Below, one piece after another: positions 16,902-25,997 of a stretch of DNA of 64,000 nt; the first letter of the stretch is position 1, and every line of letters starts with the position of its first letter. A model generated the notes under the pieces. That model ran no database searches, was not told the origin of the DNA, and worked only from the letters and a program-made list of their open reading frames with translations. The stretch is taken from positions 3,659 through 67,658 of the forward strand of contig DASTMP010000285.1 of NCBI GenBank assembly GCA_035714085.1. Direction: 5' to 3'. The stretch comes from JAJVID01 sp035714085. GTDB taxonomy: Bacteria; Acidobacteriota; Blastocatellia; RBC074. Both the position numbers and the translations under genes were made by a program.

Positions 16902-18194
16902 GTGAGAACTCGAATTCTGATCATAATTATTGCGCTGGCCGCCCTTCTCCCAGGTTGTGGGGGGAAGTTTCAAATCGGGCCGCTGCCGTCTCCGCCGCAG
17001 CTGCCACCGGTCATCAAGGACGAATTAGTGACGAACGTCGGCGCGCCTACCGCTATCGCCTTTACGCCCGACGGGAGGTTATTGATCACGACCCAGAGCG
17101 GGCAATTACGCGTCTACCAGAACGGAAATCTGCTGGGCGCGCCGGCGCTCGACTTGAGCAGCCGAGTTTGCGCCAACAGCGAACGCGGGCTGCTTGGCGT
17201 CGCTATAGATCCGGATTTTGCGAACAATAATTTCATCTACCTCTACTACACCTTCAATAAGTTCGCGACTTGTCCGACCGGACAACCGACCAATGCGCTT
17301 AACCCGGTCAACCGGGTCTCCCGATTCATCTTCGGCGGCGACAACCTCGTCATCCCGGGGAGCGAGATCGTACTCATTGATAATATTCTCTCGCCCAACG
17401 GCAACCACAATGGAGGAGACCTGCAATTCGGCAAGGACGGATTCCTTTACGTCAGCGTCGGCGACGGCGGCGCTGACTACGCGGGCGACAGCGGTGGAGG
17501 CGGGGCGAATGACGCGGCGCGCGACAGGAATGTGTTACTCGGCAAGATCCTGCGCATCACGCGTGACGGTCTCATCCCGCCGACCAATCCTTTCCAGGGG
17601 GCGAATAGCGCGCGATGCAACACGACCGGCATGACGATGGCGGGTAATTCGTGCCAGGAGACTTTCGCCTGGGGCTTGCGCAATCCGTTTCGCCTCGCTT
17701 TCGATCCGAACGCCGCCGTAACCAGGTTCTTCATCAACGACGTCGGCCAAAGCGCCTGGGAAGAGATTGATGAGGGAATTTCGGGCGCCGATTACGGATG
17801 GAACATTCGCGAAGGGCCTTGCGCCAACGGCTCAACGACTAACTGCGGCCCGCAGCCCTCCGGGTTGACCAACCCGATCTTCGCCTACCAACATACCAGC
17901 GACTGCGGCGCAACCGGAGTCGCTGGCAATTCGATCACCGGCGGCGCGTTCGTGCCGAGGGGCGTATGGCCGGCCCAATATGAAGGCGCCTACCTGTTTG
18001 GCGAGTTCATTTGCGGAAAGATATTTCAACTGTCGCCGAACGGCGCCGGCGACTTTACGGCGAGCGAATTCAGGACGGGGCTGGGCTCCAGCAGCGCCGT
18101 GACTATGATCTTTGGTCCACACCAGAACACGCAGGCGCTTTACTACACGACCTTTGCGGGCGGCGGTCAGGTGCGCCGCATAAGCATTAATTGA
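16902..18194 (+). CDS. PQQ-dependent sugar dehydrogenase-like lipoprotein
   Basis: 430 residues. The GTG start is supported by AAAGGAGG 8 bases upstream. A lipobox LLPGCGG gives an acylated Cys at about residue 19. The remainder is the six-bladed soluble glucose dehydrogenase/YliI (Asd) family: AFTPDGRLLITTQSGQLRVY, RGLLGVAIDPDF, GNHNGGDLQFGKDGFLYVSV with GDGG, TFAWGLRNPFRLAFDP, and DYGWNIREG. It probably oxidises aldose sugars in the periplasm with PQQ, passing electrons to the respiratory chain. No PQQ synthesis gene is in the window. The family is sure, the substrate is not. Confidence 0.92.
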   Translation: MRTRILIIIIALAALLPGCGGKFQIGPLPSPPQLPPVIKDELVTNVGAPTAIAFTPDGRLLITTQSGQLRVYQNGNLLGAPALDLSSRVCANSERGLLGVAIDPDFANNNFIYLYYTFNKFATCPTGQPTNALNPVNRVSRFIFGGDNLVIPGSEIVLIDNILSPNGNHNGGDLQFGKDGFLYVSVGDGGADYAGDSGGGGANDAARDRNVLLGKILRITRDGLIPPTNPFQGANSARCNTTGMTMAGNSCQETFAWGLRNPFRLAFDPNAAVTRFFINDVGQSAWEEIDEGISGADYGWNIREGPCANGSTTNCGPQPSGLTNPIFAYQHTSDCGATGVAGNSITGGAFVPRGVWPAQYEGAYLFGEFICGKIFQLSPNGAGDFTASEFRTGLGSSSAVTMIFGPHQNTQALYYTTFAGGGQVRRISIN

Positions 18195-18229
18195 CCGGTT
18201 ATGCGGGCTTTCATATGTATGAAGACTAT

Positions 18230-18287
18230 TAGGCGCCGCAGGACACCGCAGAGCAATGAAGGAATTCTCCGTGTTCTGCGGCGCCTA
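18230..18287. terminator. Strong hairpin after the sugar dehydrogenase gene
   Basis: TAGGCGCCGCAG (18230-18241) pairs perfectly with CTGCGGCGCCTA (18276-18287), and the stem continues imperfectly inward. It lies 35 bases past the stop codon. The rest of 18195-18555 carries no supported gene. Confidence 0.6.
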
Positions 18288-18621
18288 TTCGTCCAGATGA
18301 AAACCGCTGTAGATTTTCGCGATGCCCCACGATTTGGTGAGAGGTGTTTGTGCGTTCATCGCTGTATCTGGCATTCATTGGAGTGAGTGTGCCCAGAGAG
18401 GCCATGAGCGACCCGCCACCCCTGATGGCATAGCGGAGTCCTCGGAGCGGAGCCGGTGTGGGCGAGCGCAATACTATTACTCGCGTTCGCAGCGCCTTCT
18501 CTTCCGAATTTTTCTGTTTTATCGACTGGCCGATTGTGGTATAAGTGAAACGACCTGATGAAAGGCACCAGCCCCTCATCAAGTCTCACCAACGAGCACA
18601 ATGATTGAGGCATTGCACACG

Positions 18622-19818
18622 ATGGCTCATTCTGAAGATACCACAATCAAGACTTTCGAGTTCAAGCTTCGCATCAACAAAGCCTTTGTCGAAACCATCG
18701 AGCGCGAGCTTGAACATTCCCGCCAAATCTACAACGCCGCTCTTGCCGAGCGGATCTCTTGTTACCGGATCACGGGCGCATCCCTCGGTTACAGTGAGCA
18801 ATCGCGCCACCTGACTGAAGCTCGCGACTTGCCAGAAGTAAAGAATCATTTGCGGGCAATCCAGCAAGACGCCCTTGAACGTCTCGACGAAGCTTTCGAG
18901 GGCTTCTTTCGGCGCGTTCGGAATGGAGAGAAGCCGGGATTCCCCAGATTCAAGGGCAAAGACCGCTATCACACCTTCTCGCAAAAATATGAGAAGGTTC
19001 GACCCTGCCCGATCAAAGGCGACAAACTTACGGTTCCGGGCGTTGGCACATGTCGCGTCCGGCTCTCCCGCCCGATTGAAGGACAATGCAAACAGCTTCG
19101 GATCACACGCCGTGTTGACGGCTGGTATGCTTTGATTGTTTGCGAGGCGCACAAACCTGATCCATTGCCGCCGACCGGACAGACCGTCGGAGTAGATGTC
19201 GGCATTAGCAGTTTCGCCACGCTCTCGAACGGCGAAGAGATTGAGAATCCGCGCCATCTCAAGAGCGCGCTGGAGAACCTGCAAAGACAGCAGCGGCGAC
19301 TTTCGCGCAGACAGAAGGGATCGAAGCGGCGCGCGAAGCAGAGAATCAAAGTGGCCAAGGCGCATTTGAAAGTCTCGCGCTGTCGCAAGGATTTTCACCA
19401 CAAGGTATCTCGCGATCTGGTCAGGCGTTTTGACGCAATCACGGTCGAGGATTTGAACATCCGCGGGATGGTCAAGAATCGCCGTCTCGCCCGAGCAATC
19501 AGCGACGTAGCCTGGGGGCGCTTTTTCACGATGACGAAAGGCAAAGCTGAGAACGCTGGCCGGACGTTTGAAAGAGTGGACCCAAGATACACTAGCCAGA
19601 TTTGCAGCAACTGCGGCCACCGACAAAAGATGCCGCTAGCCGTTCGTGTATACGAATGCGGCAAGTGTGGATTTGTAATAGGCCGTGATCATAACTCTGC
19701 AATCACGATCGATAGGGCTGGGCAAGCCCGAATCAACGCCCGTGGAGAGCGACAGCGTTCAATGAAGCGGGAACACGTTAGCAGAACTCAGTTGGAACCC
19801 CGGCAGGGTGGGAACTGA
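18622..19818 (+). CDS. tnpB: TnpB RNA-guided nuclease (IS605 OrfB)
   Basis: About 398 residues from the ATG at 18622 (TTGAGG upstream); an ATG at 18601 would add seven. Seen: N-terminal FEFKLRINKAFVE, the GFPRFKGKDRYHTFS segment, and a split RuvC domain with VGVDVGISSFATLS (first Asp), ITVEDLNIRGM (Glu) and GRDHNSAITI (last Asp). A zinc finger CSNCGH...YECGKCG lies between the last two. All three catalytic acids are present, so the nuclease is probably active. TnpB uses an omega-RNA copied from the element's right end to cut the empty site and keep the element in the population. Length is normal for the family. Confidence 0.93.
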   Translation: MAHSEDTTIKTFEFKLRINKAFVETIERELEHSRQIYNAALAERISCYRITGASLGYSEQSRHLTEARDLPEVKNHLRAIQQDALERLDEAFEGFFRRVRNGEKPGFPRFKGKDRYHTFSQKYEKVRPCPIKGDKLTVPGVGTCRVRLSRPIEGQCKQLRITRRVDGWYALIVCEAHKPDPLPPTGQTVGVDVGISSFATLSNGEEIENPRHLKSALENLQRQQRRLSRRQKGSKRRAKQRIKVAKAHLKVSRCRKDFHHKVSRDLVRRFDAITVEDLNIRGMVKNRRLARAISDVAWGRFFTMTKGKAENAGRTFERVDPRYTSQICSNCGHRQKMPLAVRVYECGKCGFVIGRDHNSAITIDRAGQARINARGERQRSMKREHVSRTQLEPRQGGN

Positions 19819-19819
19819 G
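19787..19819 (+). ncRNA. Candidate omega-RNA 3' scaffold hairpin of TnpB
   Basis: CTCAGTT (19787-19793) and AACTGAG (19813-19819) close a stem with an inner ACCC/GGGT pairing. It sits at the junction of the tnpB 3' end and the element's right end, where known omega-RNAs carry their last scaffold stem; the guide would begin just after 19819. The full RNA would start inside tnpB. Position and pairing are seen; the role is inferred. Confidence 0.4.
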
Positions 19820-19927
19820 CGCTATTTCTGCGAACGCGACGCCAACTTTCTATTCAATCAGCCGGTGATCGACGCGCGCAAGCCGCTGAAATCAATGTCC
19901 ACCTTCTGGCGCAACGCCAATGCTTGA
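19820..19927 (+). pseudogene. Possible C-terminal tail of a gene cut by the insertion sequence
   Basis: Immediately after the IS right end a frame reads RYFCERDANFLFNQPVIDA RKPLKSMSTFWRNANA and stops at 19927. Its composition is protein-like and it has no start. I found no matching 5' part left of 18556, so it may be a leftover of an older rearrangement. No family is recognised. Confidence 0.25.
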
Positions 19928-20037
19928 CCATTAAGCCACGGTTGATCGATGATTCGCCCGGCTCGAATCGGCAAGCAGCCGTCAACGTCCGATTCGTTCC
20001 TGTTTTAAACCGGTAAACGCGATTCGGATTTAACGCC

Positions 20038-20706
20038 ATGCCTTTAGCCAAAAAAACACAAACCTGGATCAAGCGACCGCAGGAAGATAAGTTCCTCGAT
20101 CTGATGGTACAGAGCGAGATGCGCGTCTGGTCAATAAGCGGGCCGGGCGGAGCCGGAAAATCCAGCCTACTTCAGAAGTTTCTGGAGCATTGCAAAGCGC
20201 AGGAGGTTCCCGCATTGCTGCTAGATCCGTCGAAAGAAACGACCGATCATGCGACAACCGTTCTGAGCAATCTGCATTCGGTCTCAGCCGCAAATTTCAA
20301 GACCACGCAGGAAAAACTCAGCGAGATGTATCGCAGCGCAACCGCCATCGCCGGAGAATACGCTCCGCAGGCCGAAAACGCCTGGGCGTTGCTGCAACAG
20401 GCCGAAGAGGACAAAAACCTTGGCCTGGTTCTTTCGACTGTCAAAGGGTTGGCCAAGCTCGGCTATCAGGCGTACAAATCCGAAGAGATGCAGCGGCTCA
20501 AGAAGCTTGCGCAATCGCCCGAAGAGTCGCTCTGGCGCGCCTTCAAAGAAGACGTTGAGAACAAAAAGCATGGCGTGATCCTGATCGACACTTACGAAAA
20601 GTCGGTTTCGGCGCAATGGCGCAGCCGGTTGCGATTCGCCCAGGATGGGGATTTCAGCACGCCGCAGGGGAAATATGAGGATCGGCCTTATCAATTCAGA
20701 GAGTAG
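20038..20706 (+). CDS. STAND-like NTPase, N-terminal part, ending at an in-frame TAG
   Basis: 222 residues. Starts MPLAKKTQTWIKRPQEDKFL; no strong ribosome site. A P-loop SGPGGAGKSSLL lies at about residues 34-45 and a Walker B-like KHGVILIDTYEKS near 178-190. It stops at TAG (20704-20706) and the same frame continues without further stops through 20707-23850, where the text reads on smoothly (IGGIANFFNDAPVLMVFAGR). This is therefore the first part of one 1270-codon gene broken by a single nonsense codon, or read through at TAG. No effector domain precedes the ATPase. STAND proteins act as signal-dependent switches, including in defence. Confidence 0.75.
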   Translation: MPLAKKTQTWIKRPQEDKFLDLMVQSEMRVWSISGPGGAGKSSLLQKFLEHCKAQEVPALLLDPSKETTDHATTVLSNLHSVSAANFKTTQEKLSEMYRSATAIAGEYAPQAENAWALLQQAEEDKNLGLVLSTVKGLAKLGYQAYKSEEMQRLKKLAQSPEESLWRAFKEDVENKKHGVILIDTYEKSVSAQWRSRLRFAQDGDFSTPQGKYEDRPYQFRE

Positions 20707-20742
20707 ATCGGGGGGATAGCCAACTTCTTCAATGACGCGCCC

Positions 20743-23700
20743 GTGTTGATGGTCTTTGCCGGACGAGTGCCGAAGGTTCAGGAGTTGGGTATGATCGAGC
20801 CGAAATTCTTTCTCAAGCCAGCGCAGGCCGTTCCGTTCGACGACGCCGAAATCAGTGAATTCTTCCGCCAATACCTGCTTGATGAATTCACGCAGCCTGG
20901 CGCGGATGTCGTCGCCAATGTCCAACAGGTGACGCACGGCAACCCGTTTTTGGTCGAGCGTCTGGCTCGGTTGATCGCGCTCGAAAGGCAGGAAGACCCT
21001 TCGTGGGACTGGTCGCGGTGGGAAGCCACTTGCGGCCATTTCCAGAGCGATGATCGCTATGGGTTGCTGTTGTACGTCACCGAAAGGCTGGCTACGCACA
21101 TACAGCCCGGCGACGAAGATTACTGGAGACTAGCGCTACCCCGTTTGCTTCACCGCGACATGGCCGAGATTCTCTTCCCGCGACAAGAGGGCAAACCGCT
21201 CTTCGGTACCTGCTTGATCGAAGCCTACGAACAGGCCGGGATAATCTACCGGCGCGCCGCGGGCGCTCCCGACGAGTACCTGTTGCCGGACGAAACCCGC
21301 AGTGCGCTCACGGCAAAAGCCCGTCGCGAAGGGTTATTACAGAGCGAGGTTGCAAGCGATCTTCATTCACGGCTTGCGCAATATTTCGACACCAATTACA
21401 GAATCGAGAATGAGTCCTTAATCAAGTCCGAAGTGGAGGGGCGGTCGCTGAACAAAGATCACCCCGCGCTCATTGAGTCCGCCTACCACATTGTTATGAG
21501 CTATGTTCCCAGCCGCCAGGAGAAGAACAGAATTGATCCGGAGCGATTCTGGCGATCAATGGCAGGCTCGATCTCGCTGAATAATTTGGACAAGAAGGTT
21601 AACGCCGCCAGGTTGAGCGGTATGTCTCAATCCGATCTCGAACAACTTTTGAAAGGCTTTGACGAAGAGGCCGAACGCCTCGATAAACAGATATCATTCC
21701 AGGTCGGCGAGGAACTACGTGAGTTGGGGCGCGCAGGACGGTTGGTTACAGGATGGGCAAACAGCCCCAATTTTTTTCAGGAAAGGATCAAAGAATCCAA
21801 TCACAAAGCCTTCTGGTTAGGTCAATACGCGGCATTCCTCACAATCCCTAAGCGTGACAATGACGAAGCCGAGCGATACTACAAGCTCGCCATCGAGGCC
21901 GATCCGAACCACGCAAACAACCTGGGCAACTACGCGGCGTTCCTTATGAACCATCGGCGCGACAATGGCAGGGCCGAGCACTTCTTCAAGCTGGCCGTTG
22001 AGGCTGACCCGAACGATGCGAATCACCTCGGCAACTACGCATGGTCTCTTGTAAAGAATCGGCGTGACAATGACGAAGCCGAGCGATACTACAAGCTCGC
22101 CATCGAGGCCGACCCGAACCACGCAAACAACCTGGGCAACTATGCGGCGTTCCTTATGAACCACCGGAGCAACTATGACAGGGCCGAGCGATATTACAAG
22201 CTCGCCGTCGAGGCTGACCCGGACCACGCAAACAACCTCGGCAACTACGCGGTGTTTCTTGAGAAGAATCGGCATGACAATGGCGAAGCCGAGCGATTCC
22301 ACAAGCTCGCCATCGAGACTGATCCGAGCCACGCAAACAACCTCTGCAACTACGCGACGTTCATTGTGAAGAATCGGCGTGACAATGACGAGGCCGAGCG
22401 CTTCTTCAAACTCGCCGTCGAGGCTGATCCCTATAATGTAAACAGCCTCCGCAACTACGCGCTTTTCTTTGAGAAGAATCGGCGTGACTACAACGAGGCC
22501 GAGCGATACTATAAGCTTGCCATCAAGGCTGACCCGAAGGACGCCCGCAACCTCGGCGACTACGCAGCGTTCCTTATGAACCATCGGTGTGACAATGACG
22601 AAGCCGAGCGATACTACAAGCTCGCCGTCGAGGCCGACCCGAACCACGCAAAAATCCTCTGTAACTACGCGCTGTTCTTTGAGAACAATCGCCGTGACTA
22701 TGACGAGGCCGAGCGATACTACAAGCTCGCCGTCGAGGCCGATCCGAACTATGCAAAAATCCTCGGTACCTATGCGGCATTCCTTATGATCCATCGGCAT
22801 GACAATGGCGAAGCCGAGCGGTTCTACAAGCTCTCCGTCGAGGCTGACCCGAACGACGCGAACAGCCTCGGCAACTACGCGGTGTTCCTTGAGAAGTATC
22901 GGCATGGCTACGACGAGGCCGAGCGATACTACAAGCTCGCCATCAATGCCGACCCGAACCACGCGAACAATCTCGGCAACTACGCGGTGTTCTTTGAGAA
23001 GAATCGGCGTGACTACAACGAGGCCGAGCGATACTATAAGCTCGCCGTCGAGGCCGACCCGAACCACGCCCGTAATCTCGGCAACTATGCAGCGTTCCTT
23101 ATGATCCATCGGCGCGACAATGACGAGGCCGAGCACCTCTTCGAGCGCGCCATCGAGGCCGACCCGAACAGCGCGAACAACCTCGGCAACTACGCGGTGT
23201 TCCTTGAGAACAATCGCCGCGATAATGGAGAGGCCGAGCGATACTACAAGCTCGCCATCAAAGCTGCACCGAACGACGCACACTGGCTCGGTGCCTATGC
23301 GTTGTTCCTTAAGAAGAATAGACGTGACGATAAGGAAGCCGAGCGATACCACAAGCTAGCCGTCGAGGCTGACCCGAACGATGCCCTCTGGCTCAGCGGG
23401 TATGCGGTTTTTCTACAAGCTCAACGTGGAAACTATGACGAAGCCGAACGATTCTACCGCCAGGCTATAGCTTTGAACCCGGCTGACGCGAATTCGCGTG
23501 GTAACTTTGCTCAGATTTTGTTGGCGCAAGGGCGGAAGGAAGAGGGCAGAGAAATGATCGCCGCCTCGTTTGACGCGTTAGCCGACAACATCTCGCCCGG
23601 ATTGTTGCCGGAGCTTTGGTTCTATCGTTACGCCCATTTTGGGAGCGGGTGGCCGGCGGCTCTATCGGAATTGAAGAAGGTTTTGCTTGCCGGGGATCGT

Positions 23701-23850
23701 TCGCCAGGTTGGAGTCTGCAACCGAACATAGAGCGGGCCGAAGTCGATAGGCATCCGAACGTCGCGTTGCTGAAGACGCTCGCCCGCGTAATCAACGAAG
23801 AGGCTGGGATAGAGGAGTTGGAGGTTGACCCTGAATGGCGCGCGGCATGA
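20743..23850 (+). CDS. STAND-like NTPase, C-terminal part with 16 TPR repeats
   Basis: Same frame as 20038-20706, separated only by the TAG. If translated alone it could start at GTG 20743, without a clear ribosome site. The first ~340 residues complete the ATPase and winged-helix region (VFAGRVPKVQEL, VTHGNPFLVERLARLI). Then 16 tandem 35-residue TPR units of consensus AERYYKLAVEADPNHANNLG follow, and a C-terminal tail of about 100 residues. The TPR block would be the ligand sensor. Near-identical repeat DNA suggests recent expansion. With the insertion sequence next door and the nonsense codon, this looks like an accessory, possibly inactivated gene. Confidence 0.8.
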   Translation: MLMVFAGRVPKVQELGMIEPKFFLKPAQAVPFDDAEISEFFRQYLLDEFTQPGADVVANVQQVTHGNPFLVERLARLIALERQEDPSWDWSRWEATCGHFQSDDRYGLLLYVTERLATHIQPGDEDYWRLALPRLLHRDMAEILFPRQEGKPLFGTCLIEAYEQAGIIYRRAAGAPDEYLLPDETRSALTAKARREGLLQSEVASDLHSRLAQYFDTNYRIENESLIKSEVEGRSLNKDHPALIESAYHIVMSYVPSRQEKNRIDPERFWRSMAGSISLNNLDKKVNAARLSGMSQSDLEQLLKGFDEEAERLDKQISFQVGEELRELGRAGRLVTGWANSPNFFQERIKESNHKAFWLGQYAAFLTIPKRDNDEAERYYKLAIEADPNHANNLGNYAAFLMNHRRDNGRAEHFFKLAVEADPNDANHLGNYAWSLVKNRRDNDEAERYYKLAIEADPNHANNLGNYAAFLMNHRSNYDRAERYYKLAVEADPDHANNLGNYAVFLEKNRHDNGEAERFHKLAIETDPSHANNLCNYATFIVKNRRDNDEAERFFKLAVEADPYNVNSLRNYALFFEKNRRDYNEAERYYKLAIKADPKDARNLGDYAAFLMNHRCDNDEAERYYKLAVEADPNHAKILCNYALFFENNRRDYDEAERYYKLAVEADPNYAKILGTYAAFLMIHRHDNGEAERFYKLSVEADPNDANSLGNYAVFLEKYRHGYDEAERYYKLAINADPNHANNLGNYAVFFEKNRRDYNEAERYYKLAVEADPNHARNLGNYAAFLMIHRRDNDEAEHLFERAIEADPNSANNLGNYAVFLENNRRDNGEAERYYKLAIKAAPNDAHWLGAYALFLKKNRRDDKEAERYHKLAVEADPNDALWLSGYAVFLQAQRGNYDEAERFYRQAIALNPADANSRGNFAQILLAQGRKEEGREMIAASFDALADNISPGLLPELWFYRYAHFGSGWPAALSELKKVLLAGDRSPGWSLQPNIERAEVDRHPNVALLKTLARVINEEAGIEELEVDPEWRAA
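21868..23547 (+). repeat. Sixteen tandem 105-base units encoding TPRs
   Basis: Units begin at 21868 and every 105 bases up to 23443, each encoding 35 residues (AERYYKLA...). Many are nearly identical, for example those at 21868 and 22078. The phase is kept exactly, so copy number can change by recombination without frameshift. Confidence 0.85.
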
Positions 23851-23910
23851 CAAATTCGGGGCGAATAGTTGAGAACGTGTGCCAAGTTTTTGCGGTGCAG
23901 TGGAAATAAT

Positions 23911-24009
23911 CCAGGGTACGCATTGCTTCCAGCGTGCTTTTGCCAAAAGACCAACTTCTTTTCAATCAGCCTCTTTCCGAGAGCACGCTAGAAGCGATGC
24001 GTACCCAGG
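23911..24009. terminator. Long imperfect hairpin between the STAND and propeller genes
   Basis: Arms 23911-23938 (CCAGGGTACGCATTGCTTCC...) and 23982-24009 match over 28 bases with three mismatches and enclose a 43-base loop. It may be a terminator or a palindromic repeat element. The remaining spacer (23851-24104) shows no gene. Confidence 0.5.
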
Positions 24010-24104
24010 GCAGGCGCAAAACTATGACGCGCCCCCAGTTGTTGAAGACGGGCCGGATCATTACACTATGCCGACATTTTCGGCCCCCCCGAAAGGATTT
24101 GTGG

Positions 24105-25997
24105 ATGTTGTTAAAGGTTTCGATTCTCTGTCTCCGGGTGGCAAAAAAATCTCTCTTCTTTGCTTCCCTTCTTTTCCTTCTCTTCATCTTGCCGGCGACG
24201 AACGCAGTCGCGCCTCCTTCATCGCCGTGGTCTGCGAAATTCGATGGCAAAGTCTATTTTCACCAGACAACCGAGCTTGGCGCGTTGATCGTCGGAACTG
24301 AAAAATCGCTCTACGCCGTGGACGGCGAAACGGGCGAAGTGTTGTGGCGTCGCAAGGACGTTCGGTTGGACGAATCGGACGTCGCGCCAGTCGTCGGCAC
24401 CGACCTGCTTCTGCTCAGCTACGAGAAAGGCGGGAAAACCCGCGTAGAGGCAGTAGATCTGATGGCGGGCAATACGTTGTGGCGCAGCGATAAGATCAAA
24501 GGCGGCGTGATGCAGATGGCTGTCGATCCGGAGAACGATCTGGCCGCTGTCGTTTTCGTTCGTGACGCTAAGGCCGGGCCGAGAGAGGGCTTCAAACGAC
24601 GCCCGTCGATCCATCTGCTGAACCTGGCCACGGGCGACGAGTTGTGGAAGCGCGATCTGGAGAGCGAGGTCGAGATGACGCCTGCCCGGTGGAACGGAGA
24701 CGGCGACGAGACCTTCTACACGCTCGACAATTACCGCGCGCCGTTTTTCCTGGACGGCCGGTTGTGGCTCTTTTACGAAGGCGTGACCTCGCTGGACGCT
24801 CGTACGGGCAAAGAGGGAATCAGAGAGAAGTTTCGCGTCAATGAAGAAGGATTGGCGTTGACCGAAGCCGATCCGGTCATTGACGCGCGGAATATTTATG
24901 TGTCGGGGCGCGGGCAGGTTCGAGCGATCTCTCGCGCGACCGGGCGCGAGGCCTGGGAAGCGAAAGACCTTGGGTTAACGCCGGAGATGATTCTGGCGAG
25001 CGGTCTGCTTTTTGTCCGAACCGGCGGCCGGTTCACGCGATTGAAAGACGGCGAGGTCGTAGAACGCGGGCCTTACGGCGTCAGCGCGATTGATCCGTCG
25101 AACGGAAAAATCCTCTGGCGTTATCGCGGCGCAGACAAAGGCATCTCCAACATCGCGCTGGCCGACGCTTCAACAGCGCTCGTCGCCGACCACGACGAGT
25201 TGATCGCGATCGACAAGTCGAGCGGCAAGGTCGTCAAACGTCTGAAACACCGCATCGACCGCGCCGCCTTCGTCCTGATCAACGAAGAGAGGCAGGCCGT
25301 TGTCGGCGGGCGCAATGAGATCGCGGGGTTCGACGTCGCTCGCGGCGAGGCTGTCTGGCGCGTCCGTCACGACCCGCCGGGGCGCGGGGTTCTGCGAACT
25401 GTCGGGTCGATCACGGCTCGCGCCGCCTCGATTTATTTTCGCTACGGCGGGGTCGCGACGACCGCCTTTCGCGGCGTTCAACTCGCGCGCGGCGTGAGCG
25501 CGCTCCGGTGGTCGGGAGTGGCTTCGCGCGCGGTTATGCCGAACCTGACCGATTACGCCGCCGGCGCCGCGCGGGAATATGTTACGTCACAAATAAAAGG
25601 CTACGGCGTCATCTCGCGCGCCGACCTCGCGCGCCGGGCGGTCGGCGCGGCGCAGTCGCAGACGATCTCGGCGCAAATTTCAGTCAACGTCGACGTCGAT
25701 GTCGAGGATAGGTTGATGGATCGGCTCGATCCCTCACGCCAACTCGACAAACTGTCGCGCTTTCTGTGGCGGCGACAACAACTGGCCGCCCTGCGCGGCC
25801 AGTTTATGTATTTTTACACCGAGTTGAAGCCAGAAGGCGGGCGAGGATTGGCAGGCGTCAATCTGAACACGGGCCAGACGGAGCGGGCAGTCGCGTTGGA
25901 TGACCTCGATTACCGGTTCTCAAATGACGAGATCGCCGAGCTGATTTACGTCGCGAAAGATAATCGTTTGACGGCCCACAAGATCATCTCGCGTTGA
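24105..25997 (+). CDS. PQQ-repeat (BamB-like) propeller protein
   Basis: 630 residues from the ATG at 24105, placed directly before a signal peptide or anchor (VAKKSLFFASLLFLLFILP) and after GAAAGGA; the longer frame from 23934 runs through a hairpin and is unlikely. Repeats of the PQQ/BamB type follow: LYAVDGETGEVLWRRKDV, DLMAGNTLWRSDK, LLNLATGDELWKRDL, AISRATGREAWEAKDL, AIDPSNGKILWRYRG, AIDKSSGKVVKRL. The C-terminal 150 residues are not propeller-like. Probably periplasmic; PQQ binding is not shown by these repeats. Its 3' end overlaps the convergent gene at 25984 by 14 bases. Confidence 0.83.
   Translation: MLLKVSILCLRVAKKSLFFASLLFLLFILPATNAVAPPSSPWSAKFDGKVYFHQTTELGALIVGTEKSLYAVDGETGEVLWRRKDVRLDESDVAPVVGTDLLLLSYEKGGKTRVEAVDLMAGNTLWRSDKIKGGVMQMAVDPENDLAAVVFVRDAKAGPREGFKRRPSIHLLNLATGDELWKRDLESEVEMTPARWNGDGDETFYTLDNYRAPFFLDGRLWLFYEGVTSLDARTGKEGIREKFRVNEEGLALTEADPVIDARNIYVSGRGQVRAISRATGREAWEAKDLGLTPEMILASGLLFVRTGGRFTRLKDGEVVERGPYGVSAIDPSNGKILWRYRGADKGISNIALADASTALVADHDELIAIDKSSGKVVKRLKHRIDRAAFVLINEERQAVVGGRNEIAGFDVARGEAVWRVRHDPPGRGVLRTVGSITARAASIYFRYGGVATTAFRGVQLARGVSALRWSGVASRAVMPNLTDYAAGAAREYVTSQIKGYGVISRADLARRAVGAAQSQTISAQISVNVDVDVEDRLMDRLDPSRQLDKLSRFLWRRQQLAALRGQFMYFYTELKPEGGRGLAGVNLNTGQTERAVALDDLDYRFSNDEIAELIYVAKDNRLTAHKIISR

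Larger units (their letters stand above)
18556..19819 (+). mobile_element. Orphan TnpB-type insertion sequence (IS605-family OrfB only)
   Basis: Left limit: hairpin TGATGA-N14-TCATCA at 18556-18581. Right limit: hairpin at 19787-19819 overlapping the tnpB stop codon. No tnpA (Y1 transposase) frame lies on either side, so movement would need a TnpA in trans. The exact ends and the target-adjacent motif cannot be fixed without an empty site. Confidence 0.6.

Noticed and set aside
21817..23352. 511-residue frame on the minus strand
   Set aside because: It is the mirror of the 105-base TPR repeats; repeated codon usage keeps the opposite strand open. The product is a low-complexity VSLGLVIVTPI repeat.
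21868..23547. CRISPR array
   Set aside because: Regular units, but they are contiguous 105-base coding repeats without spacers.
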